NCBI RefSeq assembly: GCF_010537335.1
Contig: NZ_AP019711.1
Location: forward strand, 682,001 to 746,000
Reading direction: 5' to 3'
Length of the DNA stretch: 64,000 bases
DNA from: Amedibacterium intestinale
GTDB taxonomy: Bacteria > Bacillota_I > Bacilli_A > Erysipelotrichales > Erysipelotrichaceae
Part shown: piece after piece, positions 26,914 through 33,690 of the stretch
Numbering within the stretch: the stretch's first letter is position 1
How the letters are laid out: the number at the start of each line of letters is the position of its first letter
Position numbers and translations under genes: made by a program
Notes under the pieces: generated by a model
What the model was told of the DNA's origin: nothing
Seen by the model: the letters and a program-made list of their open reading frames with translations, nothing else
Databases searched by the model: none

Positions 26914-27663
26914 TCATTTTAAAAACGCAAGTACGATCTCTGCAAACTTCTCTGCATTGCTTGCAATTGCAGGATGTTTTCCAGTACAAAACATATGAAT
27001 GCTAGAATGTTTTAACAGCTTTTTCATTTCCATATATTCTTTTAACATATCTTTTCGACACATATCATCCTCAAGACTTCCTGTAAATAGAATAGGAACC
27101 GCTAAATATTCCAATGGTTTAGAAAATAAAGAAATGTGTTTTTCTGCACATGCAACAAGTGCCTGTGTGTTAAGATCGACTACTGTTTCCCAATCCTCGC
27201 CTTGACACCATTCATAAAACTGTTTTGCGAATGTATCATGTTTTGCATATTCACGTTCTTTTTTTAGGTCTTCTGAAAAAGTTGAATGCAAGGTTCTGCA
27301 ATCAAAACTATCCGCAATCACTTTTTCTATAAGGTCTGGACGTTCTAAGGCTGTATTGATTCCAACCCAGGCACCACCACTTGTTCCTAACAGATTAACT
27401 TTCTTTAAATGTAAGTGTTCAATAAGCGCAATCACTTGTTGTGCTTGTGAAATCCACAAGTCTGCTGGAAATTTATCTACTCTATCGGATTTTCCATTTC
27501 CTAAAAAATCTATTAAAATTACTTGAAAATGTTCCTGATAGAGTGGCAGCAGCATTTCAAACATAGTGGAAGAAGCGCTATCTCCATGCAGTAAAATAAG
27601 TGGTTTTCCATGTCCTGTTTCCCTGTAGAATATTCTTTTTGACTGATAATTAAAATATGACAT
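26914..27663 (-). CDS. Alpha/beta hydrolase
   Basis: 249-residue single-domain hydrolase. Visible features are the oxyanion-hole text PLILLHGDSASSTMF, the nucleophile elbow LGTSGGAW (Ser in GTSGG), an Asp in ILFTGSLEDDMC and a C-terminal His in CTGKHPAI. No signal peptide. Substrate unknown. Its upstream region carries a hairpin (AGCAAGG 27704-27710 with CCTTGCT 27729-27735) that would lie in the mRNA leader; no riboswitch class was recognised. Confidence 0.85.
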   Translation of the reverse strand: MSYFNYQSKRIFYRETGHGKPLILLHGDSASSTMFEMLLPLYQEHFQVILIDFLGNGKSDRVDKFPADLWISQAQQVIALIEHLHLKKVNLLGTSGGAWVGINTALERPDLIEKVIADSFDCRTLHSTFSEDLKKEREYAKHDTFAKQFYEWCQGEDWETVVDLNTQALVACAEKHISLFSKPLEYLAVPILFTGSLEDDMCRKDMLKEYMEMKKLLKHSSIHMFCTGKHPAIASNAEKFAEIVLAFLK

Positions 27664-27829
27664 AATTTTGCCTCCTAATCAATGGTATTCATATCGTTTG
27701 ATTAGCAAGGCGTAACAGCACGAATACACCTTGCTATTACAAAGTTACAAAAATACCCATATCCTTATCCTCCTTTCTTTTCATCTTTCTCGTTCATATT
27801 TTCTCTTTCAAATTCCAATCCTTACACTT

Positions 27830-27918
27830 ATTATAGCACTTTTTTAAATTTCATTTTTTCATCTTTTTTTTCGAAAATAAAACGCTAGAAACAAAACAAA
27901 TATATACTGCTTCATTTT
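27830..27918. repeat. Left copy of 89-bp target duplication of IS1634-like copy 1
   Basis: The 89 bases are repeated exactly at 29895-29983 on the other side of the insertion sequence. The repeat starts ATTATAGCAC and ends CTTCATTTT. One extra C makes the boundary ambiguous by a base. Confidence 0.9.
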
Positions 27919-28014
27919 CGGGAGTTTGACACATATAAAATTTCATAAATTTACTATGGCGCTTTAAACAGGCGCTTTTCTTATACTTTTTTTGTCAAAT
28001 TTTATGTTCTATTA

Positions 28015-28034
28015 TGTGCTATATTGTGCTATAT
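28015..28034 (+). repeat. Tandem TGTGCTATAT repeats inside IS1634-like element
   Basis: Two perfect 10-mers abut at 28015-28024 and 28025-28034, and an inverted copy lies at 29799-29808 over the transposase stop codon. The same arrangement exists in copy 2. They could be transposase or host-factor sites; this is inference. Confidence 0.6.
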
Positions 28035-28061
28035 GTGTTATTATTATATTGGGTGATGAAT

Positions 28062-29804
28062 ATGTACGTTGCAATCAATGGCACTGGCAATTCCAAAAGC
28101 ATTTATATTATGAGTTCTTATCGCAAAAACAATGGTAAAACTTCTAGTCGCATTTTTAGAAAGCTTGGTCGATTAAATGACCTGCTTCCTCAATTTGATA
28201 ATAATGAAGAAAAATTATTGGAATGGGCTCGTTCTGAAGCTAAAAAGGACACTTTATCCCATCAACAGGATACTGCACCTGTTCTCATACCTTTCTCTAG
28301 CGACAAAAAAATCAAAAAAAATGAAGTTTTGTTATTTAATGTTGGCTACCTATTCCTTCAATCCATCTGTTCCAATCTTCATTTTGACAATATTTGTCGT
28401 AATATTAAGAATCATCATAAATTCGAATATGATATCCATCGCATCCTCTGCGATCTTGTCTACGCTCGTGTTCTATATCCTTCCAGTAAACGCTCTTCTT
28501 TCTCTTTCGCTCATTCTCTGCTGGAACAGCCAAAGTATAAATTACAGGATATCTATCGTTCCTTATCTATATTGGCCGAGGAATCTGATTACATACAGGC
28601 GGAAGTTTATCGAAATTCTAACTTTCTTCATAAAAGAAACACAAAAGTTCTTTATTATGACTGTACGAACTATTACTTTGAAATCGAACAAGAAGATGAA
28701 CTTAAAAAATACGGAAAAAGCAAAGAACATCGTCCAAATCCTATCGTAGGCATGGGGTTATTCATGGATGGAGATGGTTTCCCTTTAGCTTTTGATATCT
28801 TTCCCGGAAATCAAAACGAACAGAAATCCTTGAAACCATTAGAACATAAAGTTATTCAGGATTTCGACTGTTCCGAATTCATCTACTGCTCAGACAGTGG
28901 ACTGGCATCACAGAATAACAAACTGTTCAATGATATAGGAGGAAGATCCTATGTCATTACACAGTCATTAAAAAAATTAAAGAAAGAAGATAGAGATATC
29001 GCTTTAAATACGAAACAATATCGAAAAGTAGGAAGCAGCACATTCATTGATTTGAAAGATCTTGATGAAAATGACCCAGAGGTATATGAATCCATCTATT
29101 ATAAAGAAGTACCTATAGAATCTAAAAAGATATCGGAAACTCTTATCGTTACCTATTCTCCAAAATATAAAGCTTATCAGGAAAAGATAAGACAAGGGCA
29201 GATAGACAGAGCAAAAAACATGATAAGTAAAAATGGAAAAATCAAAAAGAATAGAAAAAATCCGAATGATCCAAGCAGATTTACAAAGAGGACTTCCATC
29301 ACAGCGAATGGAGAAGTAGCAGAAGAAGAAATCTACGAAATCGATCAGGAGGCTATAGATAAAGAAGCAATGTATGATGGTTTCTATGCGGTAAGCACAG
29401 ATATGGAAGGTGATGTAGCGGAGATCATCGCTATCAACAAACGCAGATGGCAGATCGAAGAGTGCTTTAGAATAATGAAAACGGATTTTGATGCACGACC
29501 AATCTATCTGCAAAGAGAAGACAGGATCAAAGCGCATTTCCTGATTTGTTTCTTGTCCCTTCTGATATATCGAATATTAGAATATAAATTAGAGAAAAAA
29601 TATACATCTGAACAAATAATAGATACATTGAGAAAGATGAACGTAACAAAATTAAAAGAAGGATTAGGATATATACCTTCTTACACACGAACAGATTTAA
29701 CAGATTTACTGCATGAGTTGTTTGGTTTTGAAACAGACAGAGAAATAATAAAACGATCCACAATGAGAAATATTATCAAATACACAAAAGAACATCATAT
29801 ATAG
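28062..29804 (+). CDS. IS1634-family transposase, copy 1
   Basis: DDE transposase, 580 residues from ATG 28062 (GGGTGA five bases upstream); an upstream in-frame ATG at 28014 has no site and runs through the tandem repeats. Candidate catalytic residues are D200 in LYYDCTNYYFE, D278 in IYCSDSGLAS and a Glu at 466/467 in WQIEECFRIMK, with a long beta-strand insertion between the last two as in the IS4/IS1634 supergroup. The product is identical to copy 2. Confidence 0.9.
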   Translation: MYVAINGTGNSKSIYIMSSYRKNNGKTSSRIFRKLGRLNDLLPQFDNNEEKLLEWARSEAKKDTLSHQQDTAPVLIPFSSDKKIKKNEVLLFNVGYLFLQSICSNLHFDNICRNIKNHHKFEYDIHRILCDLVYARVLYPSSKRSSFSFAHSLLEQPKYKLQDIYRSLSILAEESDYIQAEVYRNSNFLHKRNTKVLYYDCTNYYFEIEQEDELKKYGKSKEHRPNPIVGMGLFMDGDGFPLAFDIFPGNQNEQKSLKPLEHKVIQDFDCSEFIYCSDSGLASQNNKLFNDIGGRSYVITQSLKKLKKEDRDIALNTKQYRKVGSSTFIDLKDLDENDPEVYESIYYKEVPIESKKISETLIVTYSPKYKAYQEKIRQGQIDRAKNMISKNGKIKKNRKNPNDPSRFTKRTSITANGEVAEEEIYEIDQEAIDKEAMYDGFYAVSTDMEGDVAEIIAINKRRWQIEECFRIMKTDFDARPIYLQREDRIKAHFLICFLSLLIYRILEYKLEKKYTSEQIIDTLRKMNVTKLKEGLGYIPSYTRTDLTDLLHELFGFETDREIIKRSTMRNIIKYTKEHHI

Positions 29805-29894
29805 CACAATTCGTTACAAAGACAAAAAGTGCAAAAAAGCTTAATTCTAAAGTCTTTAATGCACTTTTTTCGCTTTCTAACTGTCAAAGACGAG

Positions 29895-29983
29895 ATTATA
29901 GCACTTTTTTAAATTTCATTTTTTCATCTTTTTTTTCGAAAATAAAACGCTAGAAACAAAACAAATATATACTGCTTCATTTT
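29895..29983. repeat. Right copy of 89-bp target duplication
   Basis: Identical to 27830-27918. It restores the sequence immediately upstream of the ttcA-like gene, including the region that would hold the -35 element. Confidence 0.9.
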
Positions 29984-30002
29984 CATAAAATCATGATATA
30001 AT
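29976..30002 (+). promoter_or_regulatory. Promoter of ttcA-like gene
   Basis: Extended -10 TGATATAAT at 29994-30002, with a weak -35-like TTCATT at 29976-29981 inside the IS target duplication. The -10 is in unique DNA, so the duplication rebuilt the promoter after insertion. Confidence 0.5.
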
Positions 30003-30031
30003 AAAGCAGATTTTATAAAGGAAGTGAATAT

Positions 30032-30979
30032 ATGAATCTACAAAAGATTTTAGGAGATATAAGAAAAGCAGATTTGGATTATGGTCTGATTCAAGATGGA
30101 GATCGTATAGGAGTTGGTGTCAGCGGAGGAAAAGACAGTATGGTTTTGTTAACTGCTCTGCACATGTACTCCAAATTCAAAGGAAAAAACTTTAAGGTTA
30201 TTGGTATTCATATCAAGCTTGGTTTTCCTAATATGGACTTTCAGGAAGTCGTAAGTTTTTGTGAAAAACATGGTATAGAATTTCATCAGTTTGATTCAAA
30301 AGTATATGATATATTAAAAATGCATCCTGATAAAGATGGAAAGATAAAATGTTCTCTTTGTTCAAAGTTTAAAAAAGCAACGGTAAATGAAGCTGCGAAA
30401 GAATTAAACTGTAACAAAGTGGCTTTTGGACATCATGCAGATGATGCGATTGAAACATTAATGATGAATGCAATTTACGGAGGTAAAATTTCTACCTTTT
30501 TACCTATGATGTATTTATCAAAAGCAGATATTACTTTCATTCGCCCATTGATTTACAGCTATGAAAGTGATATTTTACAGGCATTGGAGATCAATCAGAT
30601 CCCATTTGTAAAAAGTACCTGTCCAAATGATGGATATACACAGCGTCAGGCGATGAAAGATATGCTTACCTCTTTATATGAGACATATCCAATGGCTAAA
30701 CAGAATTTTTTAACCATGCTTTCCAATGAAGAACAGAATGAATTATGGCATCGTATCCATACAGAAGTAAAGTCAAAAGATAAAGACCAGCAGGCAGAAA
30801 TTCTGCTGGAAGAAGATGGTATGGCTATCGCTCAAAGAGGAACCCATTATTTCCTTGTATATACTCCAAAAGAAGAACCAAAACAAAAACGTCATTTGCG
30901 AATTGAGAAAGAAGATGCCTGGAAAGCTTTACAGCACATATGCAGAATACAGGATATTTATGAAAAATATGTAAAATAA
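30032..30979 (+). CDS. TtcA-family tRNA thiolation PP-loop ATPase
   Basis: Predicted tRNA 2-thiocytidine synthetase-like enzyme (TtcA/TilS superfamily). PP-loop GVSGGKDSMVLL near residue 30-40; the CSLCSK motif (CxxC) near residue 110 and a third Cys in KSTCPNDG fit an Fe-S-cluster-bearing TtcA group. HHADDAIETLMMN is the conserved substrate text. The 315 residues include a C-terminal extension of about 70 residues rich in Lys/Glu. GGAAGTGA precedes the ATG. Exact tRNA target not proven. Confidence 0.8.
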   Translation: MNLQKILGDIRKADLDYGLIQDGDRIGVGVSGGKDSMVLLTALHMYSKFKGKNFKVIGIHIKLGFPNMDFQEVVSFCEKHGIEFHQFDSKVYDILKMHPDKDGKIKCSLCSKFKKATVNEAAKELNCNKVAFGHHADDAIETLMMNAIYGGKISTFLPMMYLSKADITFIRPLIYSYESDILQALEINQIPFVKSTCPNDGYTQRQAMKDMLTSLYETYPMAKQNFLTMLSNEEQNELWHRIHTEVKSKDKDQQAEILLEEDGMAIAQRGTHYFLVYTPKEEPKQKRHLRIEKEDAWKALQHICRIQDIYEKYVK

Positions 30980-30997
30980 AAGCCCAAGCGGGCTTTT
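30978..30997. terminator. Bidirectional terminator hairpin, left copy of IS1182 target duplication
   Basis: AAAAGCCC-AAGC-GGGCTTTT forms a perfect 8-bp stem and is repeated exactly at 32647-32666. It overlaps the ttcA-like stop codon (TAA 30977-30979). The original single copy separated the convergent ttcA-like and HD-domain genes. The insertion left each gene its own copy. Confidence 0.85.
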
Positions 30998-32490
30998 CAG
31001 ATTGTTGACAAAGTGGTACTTATAAACAAGTATCGCTTTTCTTTTTTCTTAAAATAATTTAAAATTGTGCTTTTTATTAGATTTTGTGCAGTTTTAGAGA
31101 GGTTTTTCCACCTCCATCTGGACATTCTTTTTAGATTATAACACGCAAAAATCATCAGCGACTGATGCTGATTTTTTTGTAGCCCTCTTAACCTGGTATA
31201 TCTCAACGTGTGATGTTCTTTACAGTCTGCGAACACCCTCTCTATGCTTTCTTTACGCCTTGGATAGATTTCTTTCCATTCCGGTGTATGTCTTATCTCA
31301 TCCATTACCTCCTCCCGGTATTCCTCCCATACATGACGTGTCACTACTTTCTGAAAGTTCTTTGATGATGTACATCTTCCTCTTAAAGGACAGTTCTCAC
31401 AATCCTTTGGATTTGATTTGTATTCTTTATATCCAAGCTTGTTTGTCGTGCTGTATGAAAGCACCTTATTATTTGGACACAGATAACAGTCATATCCTTC
31501 ATCATATACATACTCGTACTTCTTATAATATCCTTTCTTTGTCATTGGTCTTTTATAAGGCGCATACATTTTTTGCCCATTTTCTAATACCGTCTTACAT
31601 ATTGCCGGTGTTATATAGCCCGCATCCAGACATACATTTTTTATTTGATCCATATATTTATCGTTTAATACTTTATACGCTGAAAAGAAAGACACGCTGT
31701 CATGTACGTTTCCCGCAACACATACGCTTGCCAGTACAAATCCATTTCTATCGCAAAATGTTTGATGTGAATAAGCAAAACATTTTTCTTTTTCACCTTT
31801 ATGGAAACAGCCACTCTCCGAATCTGTTTTACTGATTTTGATATGCTTTGTTTGTATGTCCCTTTTCAGCTTTCCTGTTTCCTCATCGAAATTCAGTTCT
31901 TCCTTTTCATTTGATTTTATCGGCTTTTTCCCATGTTCCTCGCGATCTTTGTTTATCTCATCCAGCAGATCGTTTTCATATATTTTCTTCATGATTTCAA
32001 CTTCTTCATCTGTATACTTGTTTTTATTCGCATTTGCCTTTTGATGTGTGGAGTCTCCATATACAGTTTCCATATCTACAAAGCCATAAGAGATTGCCTG
32101 TTTCAATATCTGATCAAATATTTTTTCAAATACTTCGCTGTTACTATATCTTCGGATATAATTTTGACTCCAGGTAGAATAATTTGGCACCCTTTCATCC
32201 ATGGAGATTCCTAGAAACCAGCGATATGCAAGATTTACTTGTATTTCTTTACAAGTCTTTCTCATTGAATCTATTCCGAAAATAATATTGATGAAGATCA
32301 TTTTAAAAAGAACCACAGGATCTATGCTTGGTCTTCCAACATCACTGTAAAGATTTTCTACAAGAGGGTAGATAAAATTCCAGTCGATACAGCTTTCCAG
32401 CATTCTGACATCATGATCCTGTGGTACTAATTCTTCTATTGTATTCAGTATGATAGTATCATTTTTTCCATTTCTTTTTGTCATTGCCAT
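30997..32490 (-). CDS. IS1182-family transposase
   Basis: 497-residue DDE transposase. Candidate catalytic residues are Asp in TVYGDSTHQKANANKNKY, Asp in VCLDAGYITPAIC and Glu in RRKESIERVFADCKEHHTLRYTRLRG; a Cys-rich stretch (CYLCPNN..CENCPLRGRC) precedes the last, as usual in this family. ATG 32490 follows AGGAGTGA. The last codons lie in the terminal repeat and the stop TGA uses one base of target DNA. An extended -10 promoter (TGGTATAAT, 32520-32525 for the hexamer) lies just upstream. Confidence 0.93.
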   Translation of the reverse strand: MAMTKRNGKNDTIILNTIEELVPQDHDVRMLESCIDWNFIYPLVENLYSDVGRPSIDPVVLFKMIFINIIFGIDSMRKTCKEIQVNLAYRWFLGISMDERVPNYSTWSQNYIRRYSNSEVFEKIFDQILKQAISYGFVDMETVYGDSTHQKANANKNKYTDEEVEIMKKIYENDLLDEINKDREEHGKKPIKSNEKEELNFDEETGKLKRDIQTKHIKISKTDSESGCFHKGEKEKCFAYSHQTFCDRNGFVLASVCVAGNVHDSVSFFSAYKVLNDKYMDQIKNVCLDAGYITPAICKTVLENGQKMYAPYKRPMTKKGYYKKYEYVYDEGYDCYLCPNNKVLSYSTTNKLGYKEYKSNPKDCENCPLRGRCTSSKNFQKVVTRHVWEEYREEVMDEIRHTPEWKEIYPRRKESIERVFADCKEHHTLRYTRLRGLQKNQHQSLMIFACYNLKRMSRWRWKNLSKTAQNLIKSTILNYFKKKEKRYLFISTTLSTI

Positions 32491-32646
32491 ATGTAATCAC
32501 TCCTATTTTACCCACTTTTATTATACCATTTTGAGCATTATAAAAGGCAAAAAGAACCATATGTTTTTGGGTAAAATAGGAATCTTTTTGCCTCTTTTAT
32601 TCTATCATATAAAAAATAGACTGTCGACACCTTTGTCAACAGTCTG
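30998..32646 (-). mobile_element. IS1182-family insertion sequence (1,649 bp)
   Basis: Bounded by exact 20-bp repeats that are a terminator hairpin. Terminal inverted repeats are CAGATTGTTGACAAAG on the left and CAGACTGTTGACAAAG read inward on the right (one mismatch in 16). It encodes one transposase read leftwards. The right end folds on itself (AGACTGT 32618-32624 with ACAGTCT 32639-32645). A MITE-like relative lies at 53377-53566. Confidence 0.92.
32501..32581 (-). promoter_or_regulatory. Inverted repeat able to mask the transposase ribosome site in read-through RNA
   Basis: TCCTATTTTACCC (32501-32513) is exactly complementary to GGGTAAAATAGGA (32569-32581). The gene-proximal arm covers the AGGA of the transposase ribosome site. 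The distal arm lies upstream of the predicted transposase start point (about 32513), so only RNA entering from outside would contain both arms. A second, mutually exclusive stem pairs GGCAAAAAGA with TCTTTTTGCC around the distal arm. Confidence 0.6.
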
Positions 32647-32666
32647 AAAAGCCCAAGCGGGCTTTT
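32647..32666. terminator. Bidirectional terminator hairpin, right copy of IS1182 target duplication
   Basis: Exact copy of 30978-30997 followed by extra T residues. It now terminates the leftward HD-domain gene. Confidence 0.85.
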
Positions 32667-32673
32667 TTACTTA

Positions 32674-33249
32674 TTATTTTTCTAAAAAGTAGGTTGCTTC
32701 CATATCTGCTACACTTAACGCAAAAGATAAAGGATAATTTTCAAAAGAATACCCTATGCTTCTAGCATCTTCATTACCGGAAAATCCCATATGATAACGA
32801 ATCGCAAAAGCCTCTTCTCTTGTCAAGCGCATAAATCCAGTGATAATATAAACACTTTTTTCTCCATGTCCATAAGGAAGATGATCTTCATATTCATAAT
32901 ATGGAACTTGTGTCCATACGCCATCCACTTTTACATTTCTTGTACTTTCCTTGTAACAGTTTACTTTGCATATATCATGTAAAAGTGCAACGATCGCAAG
33001 GCTTTCCTCAGAAAAATTCATATTGTACATGGTTTTTACTCGATTTCTTTCTACATAATCACATAAACAGTCATACACATTTAAGCTATGCTCCACAAGA
33101 CCCTGTGCATGAGAACCATGAAAACGTGTACTTGCCGGTGCACTGAAAAAATCGGATTGTGCTGACAATAAATACTCTAATAATTTTTCACTTCCATCTC
33201 GATGAATCTTTTCTTTATAAATTGATACAAAACGCTCTTTATAATCCAT
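32674..33249 (-). CDS. HD-domain phosphohydrolase-like protein
   Basis: HD superfamily metal-dependent hydrolase of 191 residues. Metal-ligand motifs are RFHGSHAQGLVEHSLNVYD, ALLHDICKVN (HD) and YGHGEKSVYII with RYHMGF. Start at ATG 33249 with AGAGGTAG upstream; the longer frame to 33324 overlaps the ncRNA terminator and is not used. Often annotated simply as HD family hydrolase; substrate unknown, possibly nucleotides. Confidence 0.8.
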   Translation of the reverse strand: MDYKERFVSIYKEKIHRDGSEKLLEYLLSAQSDFFSAPASTRFHGSHAQGLVEHSLNVYDCLCDYVERNRVKTMYNMNFSEESLAIVALLHDICKVNCYKESTRNVKVDGVWTQVPYYEYEDHLPYGHGEKSVYIITGFMRLTREEAFAIRYHMGFSGNEDARSIGYSFENYPLSFALSVADMEATYFLEK

Positions 33250-33297
33250 ATAAACTACCTCTTTTTCTTTATATTGAGTATAGCATACAACGATATA

Positions 33298-33485
33298 AAA
33301 CAAAACAGGCATTCGCCTGTTCAATCACTATATTGTGTCCAGAAAGAGAGATCTTTCCCTGTAAGTACAGGTGGGTGAACTGCGCAAATTTTTAGGATCC
33401 CTACCCGTAGCAGGTATTCACACCAAAGAGCGACATCCGTTCTCCCTTATCTCTAAGCGTAGGAAAAATTTATGCTTTCTGGACA
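33298..33485 (-). ncRNA. ssrS: Probable 6S RNA
   Basis: About 150 nt bounded by a closing stem (GTCCAGAAAG at 33337-33346 with CTTTCTGGAC at 33475-33484), a second pairing AGAGAT/ATCTCT, a large central bubble with a small hairpin (CCTGT-AAGT-ACAGG) on the 3' side, and an inner stem (GGTG..GTGAA with TTCAC..CACC). An extended -10 TGCTATACT (33491-33499 on the plus strand as its complement) starts the RNA at the closing stem, and a terminator (AACAGGC/GCCTGTT, 33304-33321) ends it. 6S-1 RNA also lies next to aspS in Bacillus. Structure and position fit 6S; identity needs a covariance search. Confidence 0.65.
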
Positions 33486-33632
33486 TTAATAGTATAGCAG
33501 ATAATTTGTAAAAGAATACTCTTGACATTCATTTTTTTCACGTTCCATTTTTTGTAATTTTTTAACGAATTAAGAATATACTTTTAAAAGCATAACCTGA
33601 CACACATATGAAATATTCACTCATCGTTGTAT

Positions 33633-33665
33633 AAAAAGAGCCTTATAATAAATCTATAAAGCTCC
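33633..33665 (-). terminator. Terminator after aspS
   Basis: GAGC..TTATA (from 33638) pairs with TATAA..GCTC (to 33664) and is followed on the minus strand by a run of T. It lies 26 bases past the aspS stop and upstream of the 6S-like RNA promoter. Confidence 0.7.
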
Positions 33666-33690
33666 TTCTAATATATGAATAGGATACTTC

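Larger units (their letters stand above)
27919..29894 (+). mobile_element. IS1634-like insertion sequence, copy 1 (1,976 bp)
   Basis: Boundaries come from the flanking 89-bp repeats. The ends are imperfect inverted repeats: CGGGAGTTTGACA on the left against CTCGTCTTTGACA read inward on the right, sharing TTTGACA. One transposase gene fills it. A terminator (AAAAAGTGCA 29824-29833 with TGCACTTTTTT 29860-29870) lies near the right end. A second copy with identical encoded proteins and equal length lies at 39435-41410 on the other strand, indicating recent movement. Long variable duplications are known for IS1634 of Mycoplasma mycoides. Confidence 0.92.

Noticed and set aside
28177-28749. 190-codon frame inside the IS (and its twin at 40580-41152)
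   Set aside because: It overlaps the clearly real transposase in another frame on the same strand and shows no family; its identity in both copies only reflects identical elements.
29004-29537. 177-codon frame antisense to the transposase
   Set aside because: Shadow of the DDE domain with Phe/Tyr-rich nonsense composition and no ribosome site.
33335-33485. Structured RNA read on the plus strand, as a riboswitch
   Set aside because: The plus direction has a poor promoter and no downstream gene on that strand, while the minus direction has an extended -10, correct start spacing and a terminator.
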